From assembly GCA_934045075.1 (NCBI GenBank), contig OW203744.1, forward strand, positions 7,739,795 through 7,803,794: a stretch of 64,000 nucleotides of DNA. The letters are read 5' to 3'. The DNA comes from Yponomeuta sedellus (lineage: Eukaryota; Arthropoda; Insecta; Lepidoptera; Yponomeutidae). Positions within the stretch are counted from its first letter, which is position 1. Each line of letters starts with the position of its first letter. A program made the translations under genes and the position numbers. The notes under the pieces are model-generated. The model was not told the DNA's origin. It was given only the letters and a program-made list of their open reading frames with translations, and ran no database searches. Positions 12,485 to 24,680 of this stretch are shown in pieces.

Positions 12485-13161
12485 TTATGGATACTAAACC
12501 ATCTACTTCAAAACATTAAAGCCCCGAGGAAAACAAAGGAGGCGCCAATTACTTAAAAGATAGAAATGATATTGAAAACTTACAAATAATTGTGTTTGGA
12601 AAAGAAAGCTCTGAATCACCGTATGACATGCCGAGAAAAGAGGATTGTGTTTTAACGACTGCTGAGATATTGGGCATATCCAAACGGTCTGTTTATCGTG
12701 TTATAAACAAAATAAAACTGATGCCGTTGAGTCGCCTATTAGGGCGCTGGCACGGTTAGCCAGAGATCGCGGATTCGAGTCCTGGCATGGGTGGAATTTT
12801 TAGCCTATAAATAAGTTTTTTAAGTTGTCCTTAGCACGGGTCAATGCACTAAAAAGAATATAATTAAAATAAAACTGTTTATGTAAAATGTGCTCAAGAG
12901 TCATGTACAAGGAATCAATACAAGGGTCATGTCGGAAGAAACAATAGAAGCTTTAAAATGAATGAAGTCAAAAAACTATTTGAAGTTGGCTTAAATTTGG
13001 TGACATCTCAACGCTGGGCGGACTATATAGAGCACACGAAAAAAGTTTAAGATAAAATGACGAAATTAGATCATTTGATTGACGATGTCTTAGATACATA
13101 TTATTATATAATTCATGTAAGCGATTCAGATACTACGTTAATATCGTCCGATTCAGAATAA
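12485..13161 (+). pseudogene. Internally deleted IS630/Tc1-like transposase with SINE insertion
   Basis: The 5' part (about 12520-12720) reads PYDMPRKEDCVLTTAEILGI then SKRSVYRVINKIK, a helix-turn-helix. The 3' part (12958-13161) reads MNEVKKLFEVGLNLVTSQRW, then TKLDHLIDDVLD and an acidic SSDSE end, the usual C terminus of the DDE-type transposase family common in insects. The whole catalytic core between them is gone and a family A SINE sits at the join. One stop interrupts the 3' part. Confidence 0.55.
12718..12852 (+). mobile_element. tRNA-derived SINE (family A)
   Basis: Starts near GATGCCGTTGAGTCGCC, has a tRNA-like arm CTGGCACGGTTAGCCAG, then GGCATGGGTGGAATTTTTAG and the family 3' tail to GCACTAAAAA. 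It interrupts a transposase remnant. Confidence 0.8.
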
Positions 13162-13937
13162 AAGTGTAGAACCTAAAACATATTTTATTCTAAATTAAAT
13201 TTGATTTTCATATAATATAAAATCAATAATTGTAATGAAACTAAATTCTCATTTTTAGTTTCTTTTCTTGTAGATTTTAGTGCAACTTAATCATTGTATT
13301 TATATATTAATATTGGGTAGTCAGGCTTGCCAATCATCAGGCTTTAAATTCGGATTAAGCAGAATAAAGAACAAAAAAAATTATGTCATGAGAATATTTT
13401 AAATTATTCAGGTTACATCCTGTTAAAATTACCTCATAAATAGTACTTCCGTGATTTGTCATCAACGACAGTACTAACAAAAATAATTGATTATGTTGTT
13501 AAATCTGTCGACTAAAGCACATCACTATTTTAGCTGGCAACTCTTTTTCACTAACACGATAATTCTATCTGTCAATTTACTGACTAAGTTGTTGGGCTGA
13601 ACTATAGTGTCGCGAGATCGAGAAATAATGGTTTAATACGAATAAGGTCCTGCTTTGGGTCGCTCGACTGAGTATTTGTCATTATTATTGGGCCAAACCT
13701 GAAGACCCGACATAAGCCTGGGTAGTACGATGATACGAGTCCCACGTTTTGTGGCAACAAAATGTCAGAATTTGACAACTAAGATACTGGAAATTCCCGA
13801 CTTTTGACATTTAAAACGGGCAACTATCTACGCGACTACTCGACTATCTACTTTGATGACTATCTGACCACAATTGGGACGTCGTCGTACATAAAATTGT
13901 GTACAGTCTGGATTTTATACCATTCACTGAATTTTTG

Positions 13938-14112
13938 ATGTCAGAGGCCTTATGGGTGGCTTGATAACTTCTGACAGTAAGGCCCGCCACTGTCTTACAA
14001 ACCTCCACCAACCCGGACTTGGCCCCCGTGGTGGAGTATGGCCTAACCTTCCTGAAATGCAGGAAGAGACCCGTGCCCCAGCAGTGGGGACATACATACA
14101 GGGTTGAAATTG
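13938..14112 (+). repeat. Dispersed repeat family B
   Basis: A longer copy, including the 5' part TCAGAGGCCTTATGGG, CTTCTGACAGTAAGGCC, then the CTTGGCCCCCGTGGTGGAG core and GGGTTGAAAT end. The stretch from 13165 to 13930 contains nothing that I can support. Confidence 0.75.
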
Positions 14113-14566
14113 ACTGAATTTTTAAATACTAAAACGGCCTTATTTGCTCCATTAAATCATCTTTAGTCAGTCTCTACACTTAGGTTAATAAAAATCTGCG
14201 TAATTTCCTTTTTTATCTACAATAAATTGATAGCTATGTATTTTATCTATCTATCTAGTCAGCCCATAAGCGGAGCTCACCGTTGGGCATAAGCCTCTTC
14301 TCTTTCCCGTTAAGACTTTTCTAGTGTCGACTCGTGTTTCCCAGGCTCATTCAAAATGTTGTCGAAAATAACGTAAATATCTGAGTAATGTCTCCCGGTC
14401 GCATTCACAAAGTTGTCAAAGTTGTACATTGGAAAGTAACCGACAGAGTAAAAAAAGTATGTGCTACGCAATGTACGTCGAAATGTAGTTTTATCTAACT
14501 CGGCCCCCGTAATATGCAGTGCAGATTAATGATTTTGGGTCAGTGTGCAAGCTTTGCACACCGACA

Positions 14567-14600
14567 AAAATCTTCATCTATTAATAGTAGATGAAGATTT
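14567..14600. repeat. Short hairpin
   Basis: AAAATCTTCATCTA and its complement flank a 7-base loop. Confidence 0.5.
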
Positions 14601-14784
14601 TTTAGTAGTTGACTGTTCGATATCAAGCATTGTCGGTAACAGACTCGCAATCAGCTGTCTAATCTTTCTATCTATTTATCAATCTCCATCTAGAAATCTT
14701 TCTCTCCAAATAAGTTTTTTTTATAGCTATAACGCTTTTACTATTTCCTATAATGCTCGCTATTATAACTTAATGTTATAAGGC

Positions 14785-14945
14785 GCGACTCTTTAAGGAG
14801 ATCTCGTCGCGCCTAGTCGCCGCTTCAGGAGACCCGAGGGCTGGTGCTTACTTTGGCCAAAGGGTAAGCCTAGCCATACAGCAAGGCAATGCCCCCAGCC
14901 TTCTTGGTACTCTGCCGCCCGACAGCGATCTGGCTCAAATATTTA
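14785..14945. repeat. GC-rich repeat-like segment, family unknown
   Basis: A GC-rich block (CGCGCCTAGTCGCC ... CCAAAGGGTAAGCC ... TCTTGGTACTCTGCC) stands out from the AT-rich surroundings and resembles decayed LINE coding sequence. I cannot place it in a family. Confidence 0.25.
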
Positions 14946-15339
14946 ATTTAAATTAGAATATAAAAAATACAAAAATATTTATTGCCAAATAAGTGTTTAC
15001 ATGAGCATTTTTACACAGCGGGCCTCGCACTAGGTAAACCTGTATCGCGGGCGTCTGTTCTGGTGACAGTTTCGCAAGAGCAGTTCGCTGAGGAAATAGG
15101 CGACGCAGAGCAAGAATGGACTTTAATGGGGGGCGTATCAGTTGGCGCGGATGCTTTCGTCTTGTAAAAACAAACATAAGCGATGTTAATTTATAAATTT
15201 GTCAGAGATACTTAGTTTAGATAATCGTTAAGACTCTGTTAACTTAAGTTAATAACTTTAGAATAAGGTACAATGGGGCTGACATGTCCTCGTAAGGTAC
15301 AAAAGCCCCTAATAAAATAAAGATAAAAAAAAAACAAAC

Positions 15340-17690
15340 AAACAAACAAACATTCTTGGTTTTGTCAGCATTCAAAGTTAGTAAGTTTTTTGAAAGCCAT
15401 GAGGCTACCTGAGATATGCCCCTCTCAGCACGTGACAAAGCAGATGTCCAAGATTTATCACTAAAGACAATGGCGGTATCATCCACGTAACAAAACATGT
15501 TACTATTGGTGTTTTTTTCGTTATCAAGGCAGGACCCTATATCATTAATGTAAAGGGTGAATAACGTTGGTCCCAGAATACTGACCTGTGGGACGCCAGC
15601 AGTTGCTTCCTCTGCATTGCTGACCAGGTCGCCTATCCTGGTTAACTGTTGCCTATTTGTGAGATAGCTACGGAACCAGTCCAAAGTTATACCTCTGATT
15701 CCGAGTCTGTTCATTTTTTCCAAGAGAATTCCAATAGACACAGTGTCGAACGCTTTGGCTAAGTTCAGAAATAGCCCAACACAAGGACGTCCTTCATCTA
15801 AATTTTGAGTAACTATACCTAGAAGTGCCTTTACAGCATCTTCTGTTGATTTGTTGCGCCTAAATCCAAACTGGTTAGGTGATAATAAATTCTTCGATTC
15901 TAGGAAGTTCACAAGGCGCTAGCTTACAATTTTTTCAATAATTTTTGAGAAAGCACTAAGGAGCGAGATTGGCCTGTAATTTTCTATTTTTAGTTTGCTA
16001 TCTCCCTTATAAATTGGAATAACAGCAGCTGTTTTCCTACAGCTTGGGAAAACACCGAGGACAGGCTAAGATTACAAATATGAGTAACTGGTGGTGCAAG
16101 AGCACTAATAGACAATTTTACCAATTTATTACCTATGCCATCGAGCCCGGGAGCACTATCCGGATTCAATTGTTTAACAATACTTTGAATTTCAAGCTCG
16201 TCAGTCGGCTCCATGCAAAATGTTTCATGGTATTGAGGTTATTAACTCCGGCTATCAAGGCTTCGTGGTTTGTATCAAGTTTTTTTTGAATTGCCTTCGC
16301 CAGCGTAGGACCAACAGATGCGAAGTAAGAGTTACAGCTGTTCAGGCTTAAATTAGGGGAAGAAGACATTTTTAATAGTTCGGTAGCGGAATTCGTTTTT
16401 TTCGGTTGACTGCATATTTCTTTTACTGCGTGCCATAGTTTTTTGCTGTTTCCTGTACTCTCACTTATTTGATCGTTGTGATAAGAAATTTTCACTTTTT
16501 TTAAGAGATTATTGCACAAATTGCGATACCGTGTATATATCAGTTTAACAGTAGGGTCGTTTTTTCGTTTTCGAGAGTCCGAATGCAGTTTGTCCCTCTG
16601 TTTCATACATCTTATTAGACCTGGAGTAATCCAAGGCTTAAGATTATATTTCGATCTGCTTACTTTAATCTGGGTTGTATTTCGTTTTATAAGATCACTA
16701 ACTATAGATGTGAACCTCATAGCTGCCTCGTCCGGGTCAGCATTCTTAAGAATCACTGACCAGTCGATCACTCGTAGTTGGGAGGCCACTTCACTAAAGA
16801 TGGTTTTAAATGGAGTTCTCCTATTTTTTTTCCTGTGACAATGAAGTTACCAGCACAAGCATGGGCATGTAATGATCAGTTGTAGCCGAGGCACACACTA
16901 TTGATTCAGCCTGTAATTTAGAGCGTACGAAGATGTGACCAATACATGCATTTCCACTATGTTCTGCAAGCAGACATAGGCAATCTGAACAATGGGTTTG
17001 GTTTACACTTATATCTATATTGAAATCACCTACAAGTATTAGGCTTGAGATTCCCTTCAGAAGCGATAGTTCCCTGCCCAGCGAAACAAGGAAGTTATCT
17101 AAATTTCTAAATGATGGAGATCTGTAAACCGACACAAGGGATAAATCATTTGGAAAATTCATTTATTTTATTTATTTATTTTCATAACATACACTGTCAT
17201 AACAGGCAAACCCCAAAACGATCAGCATTAGTCTTATTGTAAATTAGTAAGTATGTCACAATTAAAAAGCTAACAGTAAATACTTTGTCATTAAAAATAG
17301 TCAATTATAAAATGTCAATACAATTATAAAACAAAAAAAAAAACATTTCAGGTAAACAATATTAAGATAAAATTAAATTAATTTCAAAATAAATAATAAC
17401 ATTAAATAAATAAATCATTCAAAAAATATAAATTTACATTAATAAGCGTTACACATAACAAATTATAATAAATCTATTATAAGACGTTCGGCATCATCAA
17501 TGTTGGGTTCTTTCAGTATCACATTCCATTTAGTGTGAGATACATTATAGCCAGAACTGGTTTCCAGCCAGCATTCTGTTAGAACAATGGCGTCAAAAGT
17601 AATACCACTATTATCTAATCGTTGCAATGAGATCAGAAAATCATCGAAATGGTGATTTAGATTTCTTCTATTGAACGTCATAACTTTAAC
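15340..17690 (-). pseudogene. Jockey/CR1-type LINE, broken endonuclease and reverse transcriptase
   Basis: In transcription order: an endonuclease start (17681-17463, HHFDDFLISLQRL .. DAIVLTECWLE), an AT-rich interruption at 17163-17462, the middle of the endonuclease (17162-16821, LSLVSVYRSPSF .. LILVGDFNID), a linker (16789-16166), and the RT (16214-15340: PDSAPGLDGIGNKLVKL, LSPNQFGFRRNKSTEDA, LAKAFDTV, AGVPQVSILGPTLF, MFCYVDDTAIVFSD, LLTLNADKTK). Frames shift between 15912 and 15990 and near 16200. The first catalytic Asp of RT motif A is Asn (LNLAKAFD), and the usual GVPQGS reads GVPQVS. The YVDD box is intact. This copy cannot be active. Confidence 0.85.
17163..17462. other. AT-rich interruption inside the LINE
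   Basis: About 300 bp, very AT-rich, with ATTTATTTATTTT at one end and repeated AAATAAATAAAT at the other, splits the endonuclease domain. It could be the 3' UTR of another retroelement inserted here, or a replacement of lost coding sequence. It has no ORF. Confidence 0.4.
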
Positions 17691-17708
17691 ATTGTTCTTA
17701 GTCGCAAA

Positions 17709-17822
17709 ATTAGCCAGAGGTTGCGGGTTCGAATCCCGGCATGGGTGAAATTTTAAGCCTCTAAATAGGTTTTTAAATTTGTCCTTAGCACGAGTTAGTG
17801 CATTAAAAATAAAAATAAATAG
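17709..17822 (+). mobile_element. tRNA-derived SINE (family A), 5'-truncated
   Basis: It starts inside the tRNA-like region (TAGCCAGAGGTTGCGGGTTC) and keeps the full 3' tail ending in AAAAATAAAAATAAAT. It abuts the 5' end of the decayed LINE. Confidence 0.8.
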
Positions 17823-18824
17823 TATAAATTAATTTCATCTCCGGCCAGATGGACCGACGACCTGAAAAAGGCGGCACATCCTTGCAAGATTCCGGTGAGT
17901 CCAGCGCATGGCAGATTATATGCGGATAGTTATCTAAGTCTGTAACCAAATCATGATCAGCCATAGTCGCGAAACAGGAGTTCCCTGTACCTAAAGTGTT
18001 CTGTTACTTAAGCGCGCTGAGTGACTCACATATAACGTAGTATTTGTATTGTTATGTCATATATCATAGAATTATAATTCATGATTTACTGTGACCATTG
18101 ACCTTTATGTAGGGATTCAATATAATTATAGGAAATTTCGTTTTTTGTTCAAACACGTAATGCAGTTAGTAGATATGTCGCCGCCAACTGGTAAAACTAA
18201 CCGTCGAACTAACTGCCTAGGACGTCATTAGGCGGCGGCACCCAATTAAAGAACTAATCAGGCTTGTGATTTAACGTAATGTTTTATAATCTGTCTAAAG
18301 GTGGCTAGCCATGTGCTTAGTACCAGACGGACGTCTACTGAAGTAGGTACAGTACATTTCTCTTCTACTTTGTACTCGAAATTAAATAAAAGCGGCAGGA
18401 ACGTCTTAAGTTTTTGTTTACAAACCATATTGAATTGAATTTCATAACAACAGCATGTTTACCATTGCATCATAGATCTAATGTTGTACAAACGTCAAAA
18501 TAGTCAAATCAAACTAAGTATTTTCTGGCATAGAAATAGTTTCTAACAAGAATCGTAAAAACGGATTCTGTGGTGTTAAGAAGTTCGCCGGGCATCTAGT
18601 TACCTATATAATGCATTACTCGTAGGTACAATGTGCAAACTCCGTGTTAGTTGGGTCAGGCCAGTCATTACTGGGTATTCCTCAGCTTTGTAATTTACAT
18701 CATATGTAACAATACATATTTAATGCTAGCGAATTAGCGAACAATTAACAGACCAATATCTCAATCAATGATGTTAATGCTGACCACCATCATTAATTAC
18801 CTTTTATAACATAACTAGCTTTTG

Positions 18825-18990
18825 CCCGCGACTCCATCCGCGTGGACTTTAGTTATTTAGTATGCTTCAATAAAAGGTGCAAACGATTTTTGTTTTGATC
18901 AATTATCTGACTCTGCGACAAATCGTAGAAGGGCAATAGATTTTTTTAATTATAATAAATAAACTGTGTCTATGAGAAATTCTTTAAAAA
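18825..18990 (+). repeat. Dispersed repeat (TTTGCCCGCGACT type)
   Basis: It opens ACTAGCTTTTGCCCGCGACT CC and continues into a Lepidoptera-like repeat body. It is related in style to the CCGCGG repeats at 24205, 25478, 34608 and 43366. The stretch from 17825 to 18820 contains no supported feature. Confidence 0.45.
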
Positions 18991-19301
18991 AGGACGAAAC
19001 GTCTCAAACGCCACCGCTACTGCAAAACCGGAAACACAGGGTATGATTACTTTGTTGTTATTGACAGGGGGGTTAGTTGTGATTATAATAATTCATAATA
19101 CTTCTTTATATACCTACCACATTAAATGTTCTTCCCTCGGGTGCCAATATAACCAGGCTGCTAGGGGAGCTTACTCTCGAGCAGGCCACGTAAAACTGGC
19201 CGTGCAAGAAGCAGTCCCCTCTAAGATCGATTCCTGCTATTTTTAGTGACTGATTCTGCTACTTATTAGTGATCATAGCAAAACAGACTTTAAGGGGAAA
19301 C

Positions 19302-19757
19302 TCTTCTTCTTCTTCAGGCTATATTCTGTTGTCCACTGCTAGACATAGCCCTCCCCTAATGAGCGCCATAGCGCCCTGTCTTCAGCTTACCGCATCCAGC
19401 ATCTGCCGGAAGTTTTTCGCAGATCGTCATCCCACCTGGTCGGAGGGCGTCCTACACTTCGTTTGCCGAGTCGCAGTCTCCACTCAAGAACACGTTTACT
19501 CCAACGGTTGTCGGTTCTTCGCGAGATATGGCCAGCCCACTGACACTTCAGCTTGCTGATTCTCTGAGCTATGTCGATAACTTGGTTCTCTGTCGGATGC
19601 ATTCGTTACGAATCCTATCCTTCAGAGAAACTCCGAGCATAGCTCTCTCCATAGCTCGTTGAGCTACTTTGAACTGGTGGACCAGACCTTTCGTGAGTGT
19701 CCATGTCTCGGCTCCGTAGGTCATCACAGGTAGGACGCACTGAAAGGGGGACTGCAG
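19302..19757 (-). pseudogene. RTE-clade LINE, C terminus of RT protein plus 3' end
   Basis: Read from 19757 down: FQCVLPVMTYGAETWTLTKG, AQRAMERAMLGVSLKDRIRN, then after a frame change CQWAGHISRRTDNRW, KRVLEWRLRLGKRSVGRPPT and RWDDDL, all typical of the RTE C-terminal region. The 3' UTR ends in GAAGAAGAAG after GTCTAGCAGTGGACAACAGA. It is 5'-truncated. Shorter 3' ends of the same family occur elsewhere in the window. Confidence 0.8.
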
Positions 19758-20829
19758 TCTATTAAATTCGAATGGGAACTTCGATGGTATAAGTGGTATA
19801 CGGGGATATATACCGATTCACGTCTAGCACAGCCAGTAAATACAATGGCCTTTATTACGTTTTTATGTAAAGCTTTCACGTGCATCCTGGTCACATTGCA
19901 CTAATTGGGTGGATTAAGATTTCGCAGTAGTGTTACTGGAGCACCCACTTTAAGGCTAAGTGTGTGAGACGGTATACCGGGTAGGTTCAGGGTATTTAGG
20001 AACTCCACGGGATAGTGTACTGCATCATCCATATGCACTACAGTGTCCACAGACTAATCAAAAGATCAGTCACACACAAAGTAGTTACTAGCGTTAGTGC
20101 ATCTGGCACGCCGTTTTTTCTAGCTTTTTGTACGTATGGCAAGACATGAATCATGATCTTGTTCTGATAGGGACGCGGACAGTGAGGTGGTAGGTACCTC
20201 TTTCCTTTTCCTGGTAGTCGTTTTGGCGATGACAGGAAGAAGTGAAGGAGAGGTGGGCTCAAATTGGCAAGGAGCTTAATTCCGTACATACCTATACATA
20301 AAAATGGCCACAAGATAGATCATGTGAAAAGCGTAGTCATCCCACGGGGTTACCTGTAATATATAGGTAAACTTCAAAGACGTACGGAAAGAGTTGCCCT
20401 GTCACTTCCAGCTCACATAAACTACCATAAGTAGGAGAACGTAACATGTCAATGCAGTAGGTATTCAGTAGCACTGGACTTACCATCACTGACGTGTCGC
20501 TGCCGCATTACTGTCGTGAGACATAATAGCGAACTCTTCCCAGTTGGCTACAACATGGCTAACGATTTGCTCACGTACCTACCTCCCTAGCCATCACCTG
20601 TGTGTCATACAACAGATATGATATGGCCCGAAACAGACAGGCTCCGTCTCCGATAATAGAAAATTGTGGTGTGGGGCACCAACGATTCATGAATTTGTAA
20701 TAACTCAACAATCATTGCATGTAAGGGATAACAAAAAATAAGTAAATATCAAAGGTTCCACTCAACAACCAAGAAAGAATGGCTTTTACGTCGACTACAA
20801 AAGGTAATATTTCCCAACAACATCCAAGA

Positions 20830-22445
20830 ATACAACAGAACAAAATTTTGCAACCCCGTTCACTCCCTTAAGGGTTAAATTTAGAAAAAACGGCGACAAA
20901 CGTGTTCAATCAATTGTTTCTAACGTATTTACTTTAAGTTTCAAGAAAATTATACAACATTCTGTATACTTCCCATACAAATTTTAGCAACCCTTTTCGC
21001 CCCCTAAGTGGTTGAATTTAAAAAATCCGGTCTTATTCCTTGCCTACATTATATATAGACCCTGTGTGCAAAATTTCAGCTTCCTGGGTCCAATTTTGGA
21101 AAAGATTCAAGGAACAAAATTTTGCAACCCATTTCACTCCCTTAAGGGTTAAATTTAGAAAAAGACGAAACACGTGTTCAATCAGTTGTGTTAAAGAGTA
21201 TTTATTTTAAGTTTCAAAAAATTAGATAACATTCTGTATACTTCCCATACAAATTTTAGCAACCCTTTTCGCCCCCTTAGGAGTTGAATTTCAAAAAATC
21301 CGGTCTTATTCCTTGCCTATATTATATATTGACCCTTTGTGCAAAATTTCAGCTTCCTAGGTCCAATTTTGGAAAAGATTCAAGGAACAACATTTTGCAA
21401 CCCGTTTCACTCCCTTAAGGGTTAAATTTAGAAAAACGACGAAACACGTGTTCAATCAATTGTGTTAAAGAGTATTTATTCTAAGTTTAAAAAAAGTAGG
21501 CAACATTCTGTATACTTTCCATACAAATTTTAGCAACCCTTTTCGCCCCCTTAGGGGTTGAATTTTAAAAAATTCTGTCTTATTCCTTGCCTACATTATA
21601 TATAGACCCTTTGTGCAAAATTTCAGCTTCCTAGGTACAATTTTGGAAAAGAATCAGGGAACAAAATTTTGCAACCCCTTTCACTCCCTTAAAGGTTAAA
21701 TTTAGAAAAACGACGAAACACGTGTTCAATCGATTGCATTAAAGAGTATTTATTCTAAGTTTTAAAAAAGTAGGCAACATTCTGTATACTTTCCATACAA
21801 ATTTTAGCAACCCTTTTCGGCCCCTTAGGGGTTGAATTTTAAAAAATTCTGTCTTATTCCTTGCATACATTATATATAGACCCTGTGTGCGAAATTTCAG
21901 CTTCCTAGGTCCAATTTTGGAAAAGATTGAAGGAACAAAATTTTGCAACCCATTTCACTCCCTTAAGGGTTAAATTTAGAAAAACGACGAAACACGTGTT
22001 CAATCAATTGTGTTAAAGAGTATTTATTTTAAGTTTCAAAAAATTAGACAACATTCTGTATACTTCCCATACAAATTTTGGCAACCCTTTTCACCCCTTT
22101 AGGGGTTCAATTTCAAAAAATCCTATTTTATTCCTTACCTACATTGTATACAGACTTTCTGTGCAAAATTTTAGCTTCCTAGGTCGAAGAGCTTGGGCTG
22201 GGCGTTGATGAGTGAGTCAGTCAGGCGAACAAAATTTTGCAACCCCGTTTACTCCCTTAAGGGTTGAATTTAGAAAAAACGGCGAAACACGTATTCAATC
22301 AATTGTGTTGAAGAGTATGTATTTCAAGTTTCAAAAAAATTAGACAACATTCTTTATATCTCCCATACAAATTTTGGCATCCCTTTTCGCCCCCTTAGGG
22401 GTTGAATTTCAAAAAATCCTGTCTTATTCCTTGCCTTGCCTGATT
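20830..22445. repeat. Tandem array of a 274-bp unit, about six copies
   Basis: The phrase AAAATTTTGCAACCC recurs at 20842, 21116, 21389 (one mismatch), 21663, 21937 and 22231, giving periods of 274, 273, 274, 274 and 294. The last interval carries a 20-base excess with GAGCTTGGGCTGGGCGTTGA. Each unit has TTCACTCCCTTAAGGGTTAA, CATTCTGTATACTT, TTTTCGCCCCCTTAGGGGTT and TTATTCCTTGCCTACATTAT. There is no coding potential. Confidence 0.9.
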
Positions 22446-22449
22446 TTCA

Positions 22450-24200
22450 GCCGGGTCCTAATCGCGGTTAGCGTTACAAATAGCAGATATGATTCTAGGA
22501 TCATAGCATATACCATTGTGAAACTATCAGCTTTGACGTACTTAGTAAACATTTTGTTTAAATATTTGAATAGGTAAGCATAAATCCGGTGACATCCGGT
22601 TTCGTATGTCTGGATGATTGTTGAGCGGATCGCCCGAGATAAGAAGGCGCTGGCTATAGGAGTCATAATGTCAAGATTACTCCATATCTCCTTGGACTAT
22701 GCCCCAACACAAAATTCTTGTTTTGAAATCTTTATTGCCATATTGAAATAACGTTTGATTAAGTTTCCTCTTATATAAAACGGTATAACCATATAAATTT
22801 TATTGGTCAGTACTTTTTAGAGTTCCTACCTACTTTGCAGTTATAATATTTTTTGCCTAGTTTCCCTTTACATTATACTTAATAAAAGTGTTTGCCTTGG
22901 TTGGACACCTTACTTCTATAACGCAGTCACCAGTAGGTAAGCCCGTCAGGCGAAGCACCTATCAGGCCACCCATTCTTTAAAAAAGACCAGATTCCACTA
23001 TCTTTTTAAAGTGTATCTTCGCGACTTCCTTTATGACATCGTTTTCTAATATTTTTCCTCTTTTGATAGCATTCGTAGCACAACACAGATAAGAAATATT
23101 CGCATATCGAGTCGACGAATGAAAACGTTCCCTTTCATTATGTTTGTTCAACAACCTAACAAAGGTGGAATATGCAGAAATGTAGTGGCCACTTGACAAA
23201 ATTCAGGAGATTATACTCAATTCTACAAATAAAACTGTAGATCAGGCAGACAGCGCTTAAAATCAGAAAATCTCCTGAGAAATTAGTAGCGGCCCGCGCG
23301 GCGCGTTGTGACATGACGTCACAAGCGGTCTTGTGACTGGTAGCGGGACTCGATATTTTTCGTAATGCCTATAAAATCAAAACTACTGGGTATTTTTGAC
23401 TACAGCAAAAACTAGTGTATTTGTATACATACAGGCTATACTGAGACAAACATTTCAAGCGATTTGGCATACCTAGTAACATTCTTCAAGACTACGGACC
23501 CCCAGGGGTCCACGGACCACAGGTTAAGAAACACTGTTCTGCAGCAATCTAAACCTAGGTACTTCGGTATATTTTATAGTAGGTAGTTAGGTACTTACCT
23601 TCTGAAAAATCTTACGGTGTTATTTCTTATAACACTCCCTAAAAATACTTTGAGATAAAAACTTTACAAGGTAGAGTGCTTGCTGCGGACTAATACTGCG
23701 CTAATGAAGTGATTTAAGGGGAACGTGTTTCTAACCGACATCCAAAAAGGAGGAGGTTATCAATTCGTGGCGTATATTTACCCCCTTCGTGCACGTACAA
23801 TCAATAATCTACAAAATGCTTTCAGAAAGACAAGTGACAGCTGATGTCTACTGACACCGGGAGAGTAAAACCATAATTTTTTTTTTCAACTCCCTGTTAG
23901 GTACTGCGTAAACAGTAAAACTTTTTCTTAATTTGTTTGCGATAAGTAAACACAATTTTTTTTTTGTAGGTATATTATTATTACAATATATGTACTCTAT
24001 CTAATATGTAAATATTATGCTATCAATGACATTCCGGTGGTAGGTATGTCAATAACATTGAGAGGTATATTTAATTATTTTTTTTACTATAAAAGTATTC
24101 TTTATCTATCTATAAATACTCTATATTCTTCTTAAATCTATATTCTTGCAACCTGTCTCTATTCGTTATTCGCATAAATCTATTTTAGATTTTATTATTT
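22450..24200. other. No supported feature
   Basis: Mostly AT-rich sequence; a GC-rich patch with GCGGCCCGCGCGGCGCG lies near 23290. Open frames here are short, overlap on both strands and show no recognisable domain. Confidence 0.4.
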
Positions 24201-24202
24201 TC

Positions 24203-24375
24203 TAGCTGTTCCCCGCGATGTTACCCGCGGTTTATCGATTTTACCGTGGGAATAAGATATTTTCTCGCAGTAAAACATAGCCTGTATTAATCCAGGGTAT
24301 CAGCTTACTGCATACCAAATTTTATTAAAATCGCGTCAGCCGTTTAGACATGAAGTAACAGTGTGTACATCCCAC
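24203..24375 (-). repeat. Dispersed repeat family C
   Basis: Contains CCCGCGATGTTACCCGCGG, GGGAATAAGATATTTTCTCG, AGTAAAACATAGCC and a block close to AGACATGAAGTAACA. Further copies lie at 25478, 34608 and 43366; orientation differs between copies. The type is retroposon-like; the family name is not known to me. Confidence 0.7.
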
Positions 24376-24394
24376 CTAGCAACTACATTATTCT

Positions 24395-24530
24395 TGCAAG
24401 CCACTCCATCCAAAGTGTGTGTGGAAGAGATCGCTTTAAGCGATAAGGTCGCCAATTGTAGATCTTTACTTAGATTTAATAAACCTTAATTGTATTTTTT
24501 TCTGCATGTGCAAGTGTCCTCTACCTAATA
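24395..24530 (+). repeat. LINE 3' end-like repeat (ACTCCATCCAAAG type)
   Basis: Shares GCCACTCCATCCAAAG, GGAAGAGATCGCTTTAAGCG and GCCAATTGTA with 52085-52235, where it ends in GCAATAAAGTGTTCTC, a retroelement-like 3' terminus. Confidence 0.55.
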
Positions 24531-24562
24531 TAATTATGAGCAATATATTCACCATATTTAAT

Positions 24563-24680
24563 CGTTGTCAGGCTATGCTGGTCCACTGCTGGACATAGCC
24601 CTCCCCTAAAGAGCGTCACGTTGTGCTATCATAGGGGGTAATGCCCATTATCCCCACGCTGGGCATGCACTATGTTTATT
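24563..24680 (-). repeat. RTE-like LINE 3' end fragment
   Basis: On the plus strand it reads GGTCCACTGCTGGACATAGC, the same 3' terminal region as the RTE copy at 19302. It is followed by TATCATAGGGGGTAATGCCC, which recurs inverted at 42884. Confidence 0.6.

Noticed and set aside
14953..15177. Opposing 61- and 74-residue frames near 15 kb
   Set aside because: No recognisable domain; frames overlap on opposite strands next to a probable decayed LINE, so neither is supported.
19043..19246. 67-residue plus-strand frame
   Set aside because: Begins in AT-rich sequence and runs into repeat; no domain.
20830..22445. Possible CRISPR-like or regularly spaced repeat array
   Set aside because: The units are full 274-bp tandem copies with no unique spacers, in a eukaryotic genome.
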